Shown: positions 25,443 to 33,845, counted from the first letter of the stretch. The stretch is DNA of 42,700 nt from Arthrobacter sp. (GCA_030146405.1 JASLBS010000030.1:1-42700); one strand, 5' to 3'. Numbers and translations are program-made. The notes: a model not told the origin generated them from the letters alone.

Positions 25443-25910
25443 GTGATCACGCTACGTCCCGTTGAAGCCACCGACCTCGACGAGTTCTTCTCGCACCAGC
25501 TGGACCCGAGCGCCAATCACATGGCGGCCTTCGGCGCCAAGAACCCGTCCGACCGCGGGGTGTTCGACCACCACTGGCAGGACATCCTGAACGACACCCG
25601 GATCACCGTGCGCACGATCCTCTCCGACGAGGTGGTGGTGGGGAGCATCCTCGCCTACCACGACGGCGATACGCCGGAGATCAGCTACTGGATCGACCGC
25701 TCACGATGGGGTCAGGGCATCACCACGGCCGCCGTCGGTCAGTTCCTCGACGAGGTCACGGAACGGCCGCTGCGGGCGAGGGCCGTCGCCGACAACACGA
25801 GCTCCATCCGGATCCTCGAGCGCTGGGGCTTTCGGCACGTGGGCGAGGAGCAGGGCTTCGCGCCGGCCCGCGGCGCCGTGGTGAAGGAACTCATCCTCGA
25901 ACTGCCGTAG
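25443..25910 (+). CDS. GNAT family N-acetyltransferase (RimJ/RimL-like)
   Basis: 155 aa. ISYWIDRSRWGQGITTAAV carries the acetyl-CoA pyrophosphate loop, and RAVADNTSSIRILERWGFRHVGEE is the C-terminal motif of the RimJ/RimL-like subgroup. Substrate unknown. GTG start 10 nt after the TetR stop, with a poor ribosome-binding site; probably co-transcribed with the TetR gene. Convergent with bkdC across a strong hairpin. Confidence 0.88.
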   Translation: MITLRPVEATDLDEFFSHQLDPSANHMAAFGAKNPSDRGVFDHHWQDILNDTRITVRTILSDEVVVGSILAYHDGDTPEISYWIDRSRWGQGITTAAVGQFLDEVTERPLRARAVADNTSSIRILERWGFRHVGEEQGFAPARGAVVKELILELP

Positions 25911-25932
25911 CAGCGCACGCCGCTTACCGCCT

Positions 25933-25968
25933 CCGCTCACCGCCTCCGACCACCAGGGCGGTGAGCGG
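25933..25968. terminator. Bidirectional hairpin between convergent GNAT and bkdC genes
   Basis: Perfect 12-bp stem CCGCTCACCGCC (25933-25944) with its complement (25957-25968) and a 12-nt loop, inside the 65-bp convergent gap. No U tract on either strand. Confidence 0.65.
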
Positions 25969-25975
25969 TGCTGCG

Positions 25976-27568
25976 TCAGATCATCGCGAGGACCATCGCG
26001 GGCTTCCGGAGGATGGTGCCGACGTCGGAGAGGAACCGCGACCCCTGTTCCCCGTCCACGAGCCGGTGGTCGAAGGACAGGCTGAGGGTCAGCACGGACC
26101 GCAGCGCCACGGCGCCCTGGTACTCCCAGGGCATGCTGCGCACCGCACCCACCGCGAGGATCGCGGCCTCACCCGGATTCAGGATCGGCGTCCCTGCATC
26201 GATACCGAAGACGCCGATGTTGGTGATGGAGAGCGTGCCGCCCGCCAGATCCGCCGGAGGGGTCCTGCCCGCACGCGCGGCGTCCGCCAGGGTTCCGAGT
26301 GCGCGGGCGAGTTCCACGAGCGTCAGGGCGTCGGCACCCTTGATGTTCGGGACCAGCAGACCCCGCGGGGTCGCCGCCGCGATCCCCAGGTTCACCCCCG
26401 CGTACTGGACGATCTCCTGCGCCTGCTCGTCCCACGACGAGTTCAGGGAGGGGTTGCGCGCGACGGCGATGCACACCGCCTTGGCCACGATGGTCAACGG
26501 CGTGATCCTGGTACCACTGAAGGCCGCGCTGGCCCGGAGCTCCGAGATCAGCTCCAGGGTGGGCGTGACGTCGATCGTCAGGAACTCGGTGGCGTGGGGC
26601 GCGGTGAAGGCGCTGGCCACCATCGCGGCCGCCGTGTGCTTCCGCATCCCGCGGATGGGAATCCGCGTCTCCCCCTGGGTGGGCGTCGAGCGCGCCGGGG
26701 AAGGCGCTGACGCATAGCCCCCCGCGTCCTTCGCAGGAGGTGCCCCGGAGGACGCCGGGTCACCTGCGAGCGCAGCGAGGACGTCGGCCCGGGTGATCAG
26801 GGCACCCGGGCCGCTCCCGGTCACCCCGTCGAGGGGCACTCCGAGGTCGCGGGCGAGCTTCCGCACCGGAGGCGTGGAGCGCGGACGCTCAGGGACCGAA
26901 GGTCGGGCTGACAATGACGATGACGATGACAACGACGCTGACGCGAGCGCCGGGCCGACGCCGGATCCGGGGTCGACTGACGCGTCGGTTGCAGTGTCGG
27001 CTGCGGTGTCGGCTGCGGTGTCGGTTGCGGTGTCGGCTGCAGTGTCGGCTGCGGCACCCCGCACGGCACCGGATGCTCGCGGCACGGAGCCATCCGCCGC
27101 GCCCTCCACAGCGGACAGGAGCGTGCGATTCCGCCGCTGGGGTCGGCCCCCCTTCTCCACGGCTGCCCCGTACCCCACGAGGTTCGGCTCGCGTCGCGCG
27201 GGCGTCTCGACGGGATCCGCCGGATGCGCGGCAGGACTCCCCTGGCCTGCCGCGCCGGGTTTCGGTGAGGAGGTACGGGAGGCGGGGACGGCGACAGGCA
27301 CCGCGAAGGAGACGATCGGTGTACCGACGGCGACCACGGTGCCGGCCGCCTCGTGCAGCCGGACCACCACACCGGCGTAGGGTGACGGCAGTTCCACCAC
27401 CGCCTTGGCCGTCTCCACGTCCGCGATCACCTGGTTCAGTTCCACCGTGTCACCCTCGGTGATGTGCCACTGGACGATCTCCGATTCGGTGAGACCCTCC
27501 CCGAGGTCCGGCAGTCGGAACTCCCGCACCTGCGTCGAGGTGCTCGGCGACTCCGTGGTCATGGTCAC
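25976..27568 (-). CDS. bkdC: Branched-chain 2-oxoacid dehydrogenase E2 (dihydrolipoyl acyltransferase)
   Basis: 530 aa. One lipoyl domain (about 15-90) with DVETAKAV, lipoyl-lysine Lys55. A long Ala/Thr/Asp/Ser-rich linker (about 95-275) contains a 12-bp minisatellite. A peripheral subunit-binding domain follows (VRKLARDLGVPLDGVTGSG). The catalytic domain ends SFDHRLVDGEQG, His501 and Asp505. Start GTG 27568: AAGGAG lies 7 nt upstream and GTGA overlaps the bkdB stop. ATG 27562 is an alternative. Completes the E1-E2 core; no E3 gene is in the window. Confidence 0.93.
   Translation of the reverse strand: MTMTTESPSTSTQVREFRLPDLGEGLTESEIVQWHITEGDTVELNQVIADVETAKAVVELPSPYAGVVVRLHEAAGTVVAVGTPIVSFAVPVAVPASRTSSPKPGAAGQGSPAAHPADPVETPARREPNLVGYGAAVEKGGRPQRRNRTLLSAVEGAADGSVPRASGAVRGAAADTAADTATDTAADTAADTATDASVDPGSGVGPALASASLSSSSSLSARPSVPERPRSTPPVRKLARDLGVPLDGVTGSGPGALITRADVLAALAGDPASSGAPPAKDAGGYASAPSPARSTPTQGETRIPIRGMRKHTAAAMVASAFTAPHATEFLTIDVTPTLELISELRASAAFSGTRITPLTIVAKAVCIAVARNPSLNSSWDEQAQEIVQYAGVNLGIAAATPRGLLVPNIKGADALTLVELARALGTLADAARAGRTPPADLAGGTLSITNIGVFGIDAGTPILNPGEAAILAVGAVRSMPWEYQGAVALRSVLTLSLSFDHRLVDGEQGSRFLSDVGTILRKPAMVLAMI
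26985..27056 (-). repeat. 12-bp minisatellite in the E2 linker
   Basis: Six tandem 12-bp units (TCGGCTGCGGTG on the plus strand, with one-base variants and an altered last unit) encode repeated ADTA/ADTT-type segments. In frame, so linker length can vary by four residues per unit. A neighbouring Ser-rich stretch also derives from short repeats. Confidence 0.85.
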
Positions 27569-28587
27569 TGGGCTGCTCCTTCGAGGTCGGGTCCGCTGAG
27601 CGAGTTGGGTCGGCGCAGAGCGCGGTCGACGCCGTCCAGGATGCGGTCGAGGTCCGGCAGGTGGTGGAACTCGAGCTTCGAGTAGGGGTAGGGAATGTCG
27701 AAGCCGGTCACCCTGACCGGAGCGTGCTCCAGGTGGTCGAAGCACCGTTCGGTGATACTGGCGGCGATCTCGGCACCCAGCCCACCCGACTGGGCGGCCT
27801 CGTGCGTGATGACGAGCCTGCCGGTCTTCCGGACCGAAGCCTCGATGATCGGGAAGTCGATCGGCGCCAGGGAACGCAGGTCGATCACCTCGATCGAGAT
27901 GCCGTCGTCGGACGCAGCGATCGCCGCGTCCCGGGCGGTGGGGACGAGCGGACCGTACGCCACGAGGGTGACGTCGGTCCCCTCGGTCACCACGCGGGCG
28001 GACCCGAGGGCCGACGTCGTCGCGTCCGGCCCCTCCTCCACCTCACCCTTGGTGTGGTACCGCCGCTTCGGCTCGAAGTACAGCACCGGGTCGTCACTGG
28101 CGATCGCCTGCTGGATCATCGTGTAGGCGTCCTGCGGGTTGGAGGGACTCACCACGCGCAACCCCGAGGTGTGCGTGAAGTACGCCTCCGGCGACTCCGA
28201 GTGATGTTCGGGGGAACCGATACCGCCGCCGAACGGGACCCGGATGGTGATCGGCATCCGCACGGCGCCCCGCGTACGGTAGTGCAGTTTGGCGACCTGG
28301 CAGACGATCTGGTCGAAGGCCGGATAGATGAACCCGTCGAACTGGATCTCCACCACCGGTCGGTAACCCCGGTAGGCCATTCCCACCGCCGTGCCCATGA
28401 TGCCCGCCTCGGCGAGCGGGCTGTCGAGGACACGGTGTGCCCCGAAGTCCTTCTGGAGACCGTCGGTGATGCGGAAGACACCCCCCAGCTTCCCGATGTC
28501 CTCCCCCATGAGTACCACCTTGGGGTCCTGGTCCATGGCGCGGCGCAGGCCTGCGGTGATCGCTCGGCCGAAGGTCAAGGTGGACAT
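27565..28587 (-). CDS. bkdB: Branched-chain 2-oxoacid dehydrogenase E1 beta
   Basis: 340 aa. MSTLTFGRAITAGLRRAM start, VLMGEDIGKLGGVFRIT, and DSPLAEAGIMGTAVGMAYRG (thiamine-diphosphate-binding region) followed by the transketolase C-terminal domain. Forms alpha2beta2 E1 with BkdA. The ATG shares one base with the bkdA stop (TGATG), so translation is coupled. A longer frame (to 28731) overlaps bkdA and is not supported. Confidence 0.93.
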   Translation of the reverse strand: MSTLTFGRAITAGLRRAMDQDPKVVLMGEDIGKLGGVFRITDGLQKDFGAHRVLDSPLAEAGIMGTAVGMAYRGYRPVVEIQFDGFIYPAFDQIVCQVAKLHYRTRGAVRMPITIRVPFGGGIGSPEHHSESPEAYFTHTSGLRVVSPSNPQDAYTMIQQAIASDDPVLYFEPKRRYHTKGEVEEGPDATTSALGSARVVTEGTDVTLVAYGPLVPTARDAAIAASDDGISIEVIDLRSLAPIDFPIIEASVRKTGRLVITHEAAQSGGLGAEIAASITERCFDHLEHAPVRVTGFDIPYPYSKLEFHHLPDLDRILDGVDRALRRPNSLSGPDLEGAAQ

Positions 28588-29780
28588 CAGCGGGGTCCTT
28601 CCGGGGACGTGCTCTCGAAGGTCGCGAGGTAACGCTCGTAGTGGTCCTGCTGGCGGTCCAGCCAGGAGTTCGGTTCGCTGTAGACGTGCTTGAACACGTC
28701 CGACGCCGCAGGTTCCGCCATCGACAGGCATCCCTCGCGTAATGTTGCGGCGACGGCGTCGGCCTTCGCATCCACCGCGTTCGTGTACTCGGCCCCGAGG
28801 AGCCCGAGGGAGTCCAGCAGCGCGGCCAGTCGGGTGAGCGGATCCCGCGCCGCCCAGTCCTCCAGTTCGTTGGCGTCGCGGTAGCGGGTGGGGTCGTCCG
28901 CCGTGGTGTGGGGTCCCATGCGGTAGGTGATCGCCTCGATGAACGTGGGCCCGCCGCCCGAGCGCGCCCGGGCCAATGCCTCCCGCGTGACGGCGAGGCA
29001 GGCCAGGACGTCGTTGCCGTCCACCCGCACGGAGGGGATCCCGAACCCCGGAGCACGGCGGGCGATCGGCACGTGCGCCTGCAGACCCACGGGTTCGGAG
29101 ATGGCCCAGTGGTTGTTCTGGCAGAAGAAGACGACGGGCGCCTGGTAACTGGCGGCGAAGACCATAGCCTCGTTCACGTCACCCTGGCTCGTGGCACCGT
29201 CGCCGAAGTACGCCACCGCCACGGAATCGGCGCCGTCGCCCATGATCCCCATCGCATACCCGGTGGCGTGCAGGGTCTGCGCGCCGATGATCACCTGCGG
29301 AGTGGCCATGTTCACGGTGTACGGATCCCAGCCCGAGGACGCGTTGCCGCGCCACACCCGCAGGATGTCGGTGAGGTCCACACCCCGGCAGTAGGCCACG
29401 GCGTTCTCCCGGTAGCTGGAGAACACGAAGTCGTCCGCCCGCAGGGCTCGGCCGGAACCGATCTGGGCGGCCTCCTGCCCGAGCAGCGGCGGCCAGAGGG
29501 CCAGTTCACCCTGCCGTTGCAGTGCGGTGGCCTCGGTGTCGATCCGCCGCACCACCACCATGTCCTCGTAGAGGCCCTGCAGGGCGGGGCCGTCCAGGTC
29601 GGCCACGAGGGGGTCGTAGTGATCGTGGGGGTGTCGCACGCCGTGGGCGTCGATCAGCTGGACCGGATCGTCTCCGCCGGTGGCAGCGGGGCCCGGGAAC
29701 ACAGTGCCGCTCAGGGACCTCGGTCCCTCGGCTCCGCTGGTCGTTCCCGATCCGGGGCGGGTGCCGTCGTGGGTCACCAT
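28587..29780 (-). CDS. bkdA: Branched-chain 2-oxoacid dehydrogenase E1 alpha
   Basis: About 397 aa. The ThDP/Mg motif is GDGATSQGDVNEAM followed by CQNN, with YRENAVAY and YRMGPHTTADDPTRYRD of branched-chain type. It decarboxylates 2-oxo acids from Leu, Ile and Val. The N-terminus is variable and its start uncertain: ATG 29780, GTG 29783 and ATG 29798 are close together; GTG 29783 has the best-spaced AAGG. First gene of the bkd operon, divergent from the Lrp-type gene. Confidence 0.92.
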   Translation of the reverse strand: MVTHDGTRPGSGTTSGAEGPRSLSGTVFPGPAATGGDDPVQLIDAHGVRHPHDHYDPLVADLDGPALQGLYEDMVVVRRIDTEATALQRQGELALWPPLLGQEAAQIGSGRALRADDFVFSSYRENAVAYCRGVDLTDILRVWRGNASSGWDPYTVNMATPQVIIGAQTLHATGYAMGIMGDGADSVAVAYFGDGATSQGDVNEAMVFAASYQAPVVFFCQNNHWAISEPVGLQAHVPIARRAPGFGIPSVRVDGNDVLACLAVTREALARARSGGGPTFIEAITYRMGPHTTADDPTRYRDANELEDWAARDPLTRLAALLDSLGLLGAEYTNAVDAKADAVAATLREGCLSMAEPAASDVFKHVYSEPNSWLDRQQDHYERYLATFESTSPEGPR

Positions 29781-29853
29781 CACACGCAACCTTCGCATTC
29801 GCAGAAGATCCTGCCACCCGCCGTTCCAGGGGGTGGAAGGGCTCCGGGCGCCT

Positions 29854-29907
29854 TTACCCGGAGTGCTTGTGACCCTACTCACAGGGCGCAGGGAGCACAA
29901 CGGGTAA
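29854..29907. promoter_or_regulatory. 54-bp interrupted inverted repeat between bkdA and lrp-type gene
   Basis: Outer arms TTACCCG/CGGGTAA and inner arms GTGCT/AGCAC are both symmetric about 29880.5. The geometry suits a multi-site binder such as an Lrp/AsnC octamer. It sits in the divergent gap with the transcription start regions of both genes nearby. Confidence 0.6.
29868..29883. promoter_or_regulatory. Perfect CRP/GlxR-type site TGTGA-N6-TCACA
   Basis: TGTGACCCTACTCACA matches the actinobacterial GlxR/CRP consensus at all ten fixed positions. It lies inside the 54-bp inverted repeat, 88 bp upstream of bkdA's start and 84 bp upstream of the Lrp-type start. Suggests cAMP-linked catabolite control of branched-chain oxo-acid breakdown (inference). 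Confidence 0.7.
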
Positions 29908-29967
29908 GTTTCTCACTGAGCAGGATGCACTATTCGGCTGCGAACCGGCGTGTTAGCGTTGCGCACT

Positions 29968-30444
29968 ATGCACCCCGTGGACACCACTGACACCCGACTC
30001 CTGCAGGCGATCTCGAAGGATCCGCGGCGCACCGTCGTCGCCCTCGCCCAGAAGCTGGGTCTCTCCCGCAACACCGTCCAAGCGAGGATGGTGCAGCTCG
30101 AGAAGAAGGGCGTGTTCCTGTCCTTCGAGCGCCGGATCAACACCGCGTCCCTCGGCTATCCGCTGACCGCCTTCATCCAGGTCCACGTGCAGCAGCAGAG
30201 GCTCGCCGCCATCTCCGAGCACATCGCCGCAGTCCCCGAGGTGATCGAGGCCTTCGGACTGACCGGGCAGGCGGACATCCTGGTCCGGGTGGTCGCCGTC
30301 GACGCCGAGGACCTCTTCCGCATCAACGGGAAGATCCTCAGCTGTGAGGGTGTGGAGCGGTGCGACACGTCGCTCGCCATGGGTGAGCTCGTTCCCTTCC
30401 GGGTGGAACCGCTCCTCGCACGGGGCCCTCGCACAGCACCCTGA
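29968..30444 (+). CDS. Lrp/AsnC family regulator, divergent from bkd operon
   Basis: 158 aa. The N-terminal winged HTH (about 5-60) has TVVALAQKLGLSRNTVQARM, followed by an RAM ligand-binding domain (about 70-150). Lrp-type BkdR activates bkd in pseudomonads in response to branched-chain amino acids, so a similar role is likely; the sequence cannot prove it. ATG 29968 preferred, with TAGCGT 8 nt upstream and no ribosome-binding site, hence probably leaderless; GTG 29950 is possible. Confidence 0.88.
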   Translation: MHPVDTTDTRLLQAISKDPRRTVVALAQKLGLSRNTVQARMVQLEKKGVFLSFERRINTASLGYPLTAFIQVHVQQQRLAAISEHIAAVPEVIEAFGLTGQADILVRVVAVDAEDLFRINGKILSCEGVERCDTSLAMGELVPFRVEPLLARGPRTAP

Positions 30445-30462
30445 CACCTCCCCTGAACGGAC

Positions 30463-30496
30463 GGAACCGCCCCACCATGTGCGGTGGGGCGGTTCC
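30463..30496. terminator. Bidirectional hairpin between convergent lrp-type and symporter genes
   Basis: Perfect 14-bp stem GGAACCGCCCCACC with its complement and a 6-nt loop in the 73-bp convergent gap. No U tract on either strand. Confidence 0.75.
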
Positions 30497-30517
30497 GGGT
30501 CGTGCTGGGAAGACCGG

Positions 30518-32155
30518 TCAGTGGTCGGTTGCCTTCTCGGCGCCGACCCCGGTGAGCGAGCGCACCTCCATCTCGGCCTGCTTCATGGGATCCTCCGTGG
30601 TCTTGGAGAGCACCGTGCCCAGCCAGCCGAGGAAGAACGCCAGAGGAATCGAGACGATGCCCGGGTTGCTGAGCGGGAAGATCGAGAAGTCCGCCCCCTG
30701 GATCATCGAACGCTCACTGCCGGAGACGACGGGCGAGAGTGCGATCAGCAGGATGGCCGACGCGAGTCCGCCGTACATGCTCCAGACCGCTCCCTGGGTG
30801 TTGAACTTCTTCCAGAACAGCGAGTAGAGGATGGTGGGCAGGTTGGCACTGGCCGCCACCGCGAAGGCGAGCGCCACGAGGAACGCGACGTTCTGTCCCT
30901 GGGCGCCGATTCCGCCCGCGATCGAGAGCAGGCCGATCACCACGACGGTGCGGCGTGCCACCTTGACCTCGCCGTCGGGGTTGACCTTGCCCTTGCGGAT
31001 CACGCTCGCGTAGATGTCGTGGGCGAAGGATGCCGCGGCCGTGATGGTGAGGCCGGCGACCACCGCGAGGATGGTGGCGAACGCCACGGCGGAGATGAGT
31101 CCGAGGAGGATCGACCCGCCGAGCTCGTACGCCAGGAGCGGTGCGGCGGAGTTGACGCCGCCCGGGGCTCCCAGGATCCGGTCGGAGCCGATCAGGGCGC
31201 TGGCACCGTAGCCGAGCACCAGGGTGAAGAGGTAGAACGCACCGATGAGCCAGATGGCCCAGACCACCGAGCGCCGCGCCTCCTTCGCCGTGGGAACCGT
31301 GTAGAAGCGCATGAGCACGTGCGGCAGGGCTGCCGTGCCGAGCACCAGGGCAAGTGCCAGGGAGAGGAAATCGAGCCGCGTGATGGCGTTCAGGCCGTAC
31401 TGCAGGCCGGGACTCGTGATGGCTGCGTTGCCCGAGGTCTCGATCGCCGCACCCAGGAGGGTGGAGAGGTTGAAGCCGTGCAACGCGAGGACCCAGACGG
31501 TCATGATGAAGGCGCCCGCGATCAGGAGGCAGGCCTTGATGATCTGCACCCAGGTGGTGCCCTTCATGCCGCCGATCAGCACGTACATGATCATGAGGAC
31601 ACCGACCACCGTGATGACCAGTGACTGGCCCAGGCGGTCGTCGATGCCGAGCAGCAGCGAGACGAGTCCACCGGCGCCGGCCATCTGCGCGAGCAGGTAG
31701 AAGAAGCAGACCGCGAGGGTGGTGATCGCTGCGGCGATGCGCACCGGCCGCTGCTTCAGACGGAAGGAGAGGACGTCGGCCATCGTGAACTTGCCCGTGT
31801 TGCGGAGGAGTTCCGCCACGAGGAGCAGGGCCACGAGCCAGGCCACGAGGAACCCGATGGAGTAGAGGAAGCCGTCGTAACCGTTGATGGCGATCGCGCC
31901 GACGATCCCCAGGAAGGACGCCGCCGAGAGGTAGTCGCCGGCGATGGCCGTACCGTTCTGGCCGCCCGTGAAGGAGCGGCCCGCGGCGTAGTAGTCGGCC
32001 GCGGTCTTGTTGTTGCGGCTGGCACGCAGCACGATCACGAGGGTGATCGCGACGAACACACCGAAGACGGCCATGTTGAGCAGGGGCGAGCCGACGGTCG
32101 TCGTCTCGGTGGTCTGGAGCGGCACGCGGACGCCCACACTGCTGATGGTGATCAT
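30518..32155 (-). CDS. Monocarboxylate/acetate:cation symporter (ActP/MctC-like)
   Basis: 545 aa sodium:solute symporter with about 13 membrane helices. AADYYAAGRSFTGGQNG (53-69) is the family start, followed by AIAGDYLSAASFLGIVGA. The acetate permease group includes ActP and Corynebacterium MctC, which imports acetate, propionate and pyruvate. The ATG overlaps the DUF485 stop as ATGA; the DUF485 protein probably forms its accessory partner. Downstream a 14-bp hairpin ends the transcript. Confidence 0.92.
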   Translation of the reverse strand: MITISSVGVRVPLQTTETTTVGSPLLNMAVFGVFVAITLVIVLRASRNNKTAADYYAAGRSFTGGQNGTAIAGDYLSAASFLGIVGAIAINGYDGFLYSIGFLVAWLVALLLVAELLRNTGKFTMADVLSFRLKQRPVRIAAAITTLAVCFFYLLAQMAGAGGLVSLLLGIDDRLGQSLVITVVGVLMIMYVLIGGMKGTTWVQIIKACLLIAGAFIMTVWVLALHGFNLSTLLGAAIETSGNAAITSPGLQYGLNAITRLDFLSLALALVLGTAALPHVLMRFYTVPTAKEARRSVVWAIWLIGAFYLFTLVLGYGASALIGSDRILGAPGGVNSAAPLLAYELGGSILLGLISAVAFATILAVVAGLTITAAASFAHDIYASVIRKGKVNPDGEVKVARRTVVVIGLLSIAGGIGAQGQNVAFLVALAFAVAASANLPTILYSLFWKKFNTQGAVWSMYGGLASAILLIALSPVVSGSERSMIQGADFSIFPLSNPGIVSIPLAFFLGWLGTVLSKTTEDPMKQAEMEVRSLTGVGAEKATDH

Positions 32156-32535
32156 TTGTTGCCGCCTGCTGGGTCGATGAATACTTCGGGCGCCGCTTCC
32201 TCGAGCTCATGCCGGATGTTCGCGGCGATGGGGTCGAGGCGCCTGTTGGCGTAGCTGACGTACCACATGGTGATGCCGAAGGTGCTGACGAACTGCAGCA
32301 GTCCCAGGATGATGCCGATGTTCACATTGCCCACCACCGGCGTCGCCATGAAGTCATGCGCGTAGTCGGCCAGGAGTACATAGGCGAAATACCAGAGCAG
32401 GAAGAACACCGCCATGGGGAAGACGAAGCTGCGGTGGCGCTTGCGCAGTTCCTTGAACTGTTCGGTCTGCTGGACTTCGGTGAAGTCCACGGCAGCACCG
32501 GAGCCGGAACCCGGCTCCACTGGGTGCGAACCCAT
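32152..32535 (-). CDS. DUF485 membrane protein
   Basis: 127 aa. Two membrane helices (about 40-60 and 77-97) with FKELRKRHRSFVFPMAVFFL at the start of the first, the DUF485 signature. DUF485 genes almost always precede an ActP/MctC-type symporter, as here. ATG 32535 has GGAGGAACA directly upstream, stronger than the longer frame starting at 32580. The operon is preceded by a near-consensus CRP/GlxR site 73 bp upstream. Confidence 0.9.
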   Translation of the reverse strand: MGSHPVEPGSGSGAAVDFTEVQQTEQFKELRKRHRSFVFPMAVFFLLWYFAYVLLADYAHDFMATPVVGNVNIGIILGLLQFVSTFGITMWYVSYANRRLDPIAANIRHELEEAAPEVFIDPAGGNK

Positions 32536-32908
32536 TGTTCCTCCTTCGATCAGGACGTCAACCGGTCGCATCGGCGGCATCGGAAGCCGCGCAGGACAAG
32601 CACGTCGGTGTGACTCCCATCACTGTGTCCGATGCAGCCGGGTGCCACCAGCACGAACGCACCCCGTATCGGCGAGCGAACCATCGGATGCGGTGAACGG
32701 TCACGCAGAGGGTCCGTCCATGGAACTCCCGGCGAGGCTCACCTCATGATGAAGAAAGCGACGTGGTGGAGCCCGGGTGCGTTCGTGCTCCTGCCTGGAA
32801 GGGCACCACCATGGTTGCAGGCATGAGCGATGACGAGATGGCCGCCGAGCTGCACCCGAGCTCGAGTCGATCCGCGCCCCAGCTGGCCGACGAGGTGCGC
32901 CTTTCACG
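32536..32908. other. 373-bp gap before the hypothetical gene
   Basis: Holds the CRP/GlxR-like site and the divergent promoter regions. A 34-codon frame (32811-32915, GGAAGGG upstream, starts MVAGMSDDEMAAEL) overlaps the next hypothetical gene and may be a remnant of a frameshifted gene; not recognised. Confidence 0.4.
32609..32624. promoter_or_regulatory. CRP/GlxR-like site upstream of DUF485-symporter operon
   Basis: TGTGACTCCCATCACT matches TGTGA-N6-TCACA at nine of ten positions, with its nearer end 73 bp upstream of the DUF485 start. GlxR controls the equivalent mctC genes in Corynebacterium, making this plausible. Confidence 0.6.
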
Positions 32909-33640
32909 GTGGTGACTCCCACGGAGTTGGTCACCGAAGGTGCAGTGGGCGCCGGATTCCTGTCGCAGGCCGTTGCTTTCGTGACGGGTCTCGTGGGTCT
33001 ACGCGGAGCGCTCGAGGCGCCGGAGTCCCGGCGCCCCTCCAAGTATGTGTATGCGGTGGGACCCGACGGGCGCCTCCGCAAGCAGTGGCTCTGGGCACCG
33101 TATCGCCCCCAGCATGCCCCTCCTCGTCGACTGAGCGACCGCTCGACGTCTCGGGTGCGGTCCACGACATGGCGATCACGTGCGGAGGGGATCGGCCCGT
33201 TCACGACTCGGCGCAGGTGCGCTGCTCGGCCGTCGGACGCCTGGTTGAGCGGATCACTTCCGCTGACTGTGCAGAACCGCGCTCGAGACCGTGATCACTA
33301 TCGCGACGAAGCACAGTGGTATGGCGACGACGGGGAGTTGCTCGGGTACCTCATCGCGGAGGGCACCTCGTTCGTCCCTGTGACCGTGTTCGGATATCGA
33401 CTCGATGACGCTGTGGACGAGTACGACGCGTCCCAGGTGCTGGAGAACATCGGGTTGAACTATCTGGCCGACACGTGGCTGTTGTCGATCGATGATCGCG
33501 ACGAGCCGATCACTGTGCAGATCGTCGAGGCGAGTCCCCGCGTCCTGCGGGTCAAGAGCGTCGATTACGGGTGGGATCGGGACTACGGCTCGATCATCGA
33601 TCTACCCGTTCCGGAGACAGGCAGGCTCCGGCGCCGATGA
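32909..33640 (+). CDS. Hypothetical protein, doubtful N-terminal half
   Basis: 243 codons open from GTG 32909. The C-terminal half (from about 33269, WYGDDGELLGYLIAEGTSF, then YLADTWLLSIDD) has protein-like composition. The middle (about codons 68-120) is Arg/Ser-rich and looks non-coding. Either the real gene starts near GTG 33269 (about 123 aa), or two short genes were fused by mutation. No family recognised. Followed one base later by a MerR remnant. Low GC3 character compared with neighbours suggests foreign or degraded DNA (impression, not measured). Confidence 0.4.
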   Translation: MVTPTELVTEGAVGAGFLSQAVAFVTGLVGLRGALEAPESRRPSKYVYAVGPDGRLRKQWLWAPYRPQHAPPRRLSDRSTSRVRSTTWRSRAEGIGPFTTRRRCAARPSDAWLSGSLPLTVQNRARDRDHYRDEAQWYGDDGELLGYLIAEGTSFVPVTVFGYRLDDAVDEYDASQVLENIGLNYLADTWLLSIDDRDEPITVQIVEASPRVLRVKSVDYGWDRDYGSIIDLPVPETGRLRRR

Positions 33641-33641
33641 C

Positions 33642-33845
33642 GTGGTCGACGTCGATGAGCCTCCGGTGAGGAGGCCCGAAAGGGTTGGTGTCGTCGCCCG
33701 CCTCCTGGGGATGAGTGTGCGCACCCTGCATCATTGGCATTCTTCTGGGATCGCCGTGCCCTCCGGGCGCACCAGTGGCGGGTATCGGACGTACTCCTCA
33801 GCCAGAATGGATTCATGCCTCACGCCAGCGAACAGCCACGCATGA
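33642..33845 (+). pseudogene. MerR-family regulator N-terminal remnant
   Basis: The frame encodes VGVVARLLGMSVRTLHHWHS followed by SGGYRTYS, an intact MerR winged-helix DNA-binding motif. It then diverges and stops after about 13 residues, so the dimerisation and effector regions are missing. Possible start GTG 33642. Its 3' end overlaps the alpha/beta hydrolase start. Could be a relic, or a short functional peptide. Confidence 0.55.

Noticed and set aside
30344..31624. 426-codon plus-strand frame
   Set aside because: Antisense to the symporter gene; extreme His/Arg/Asp composition.
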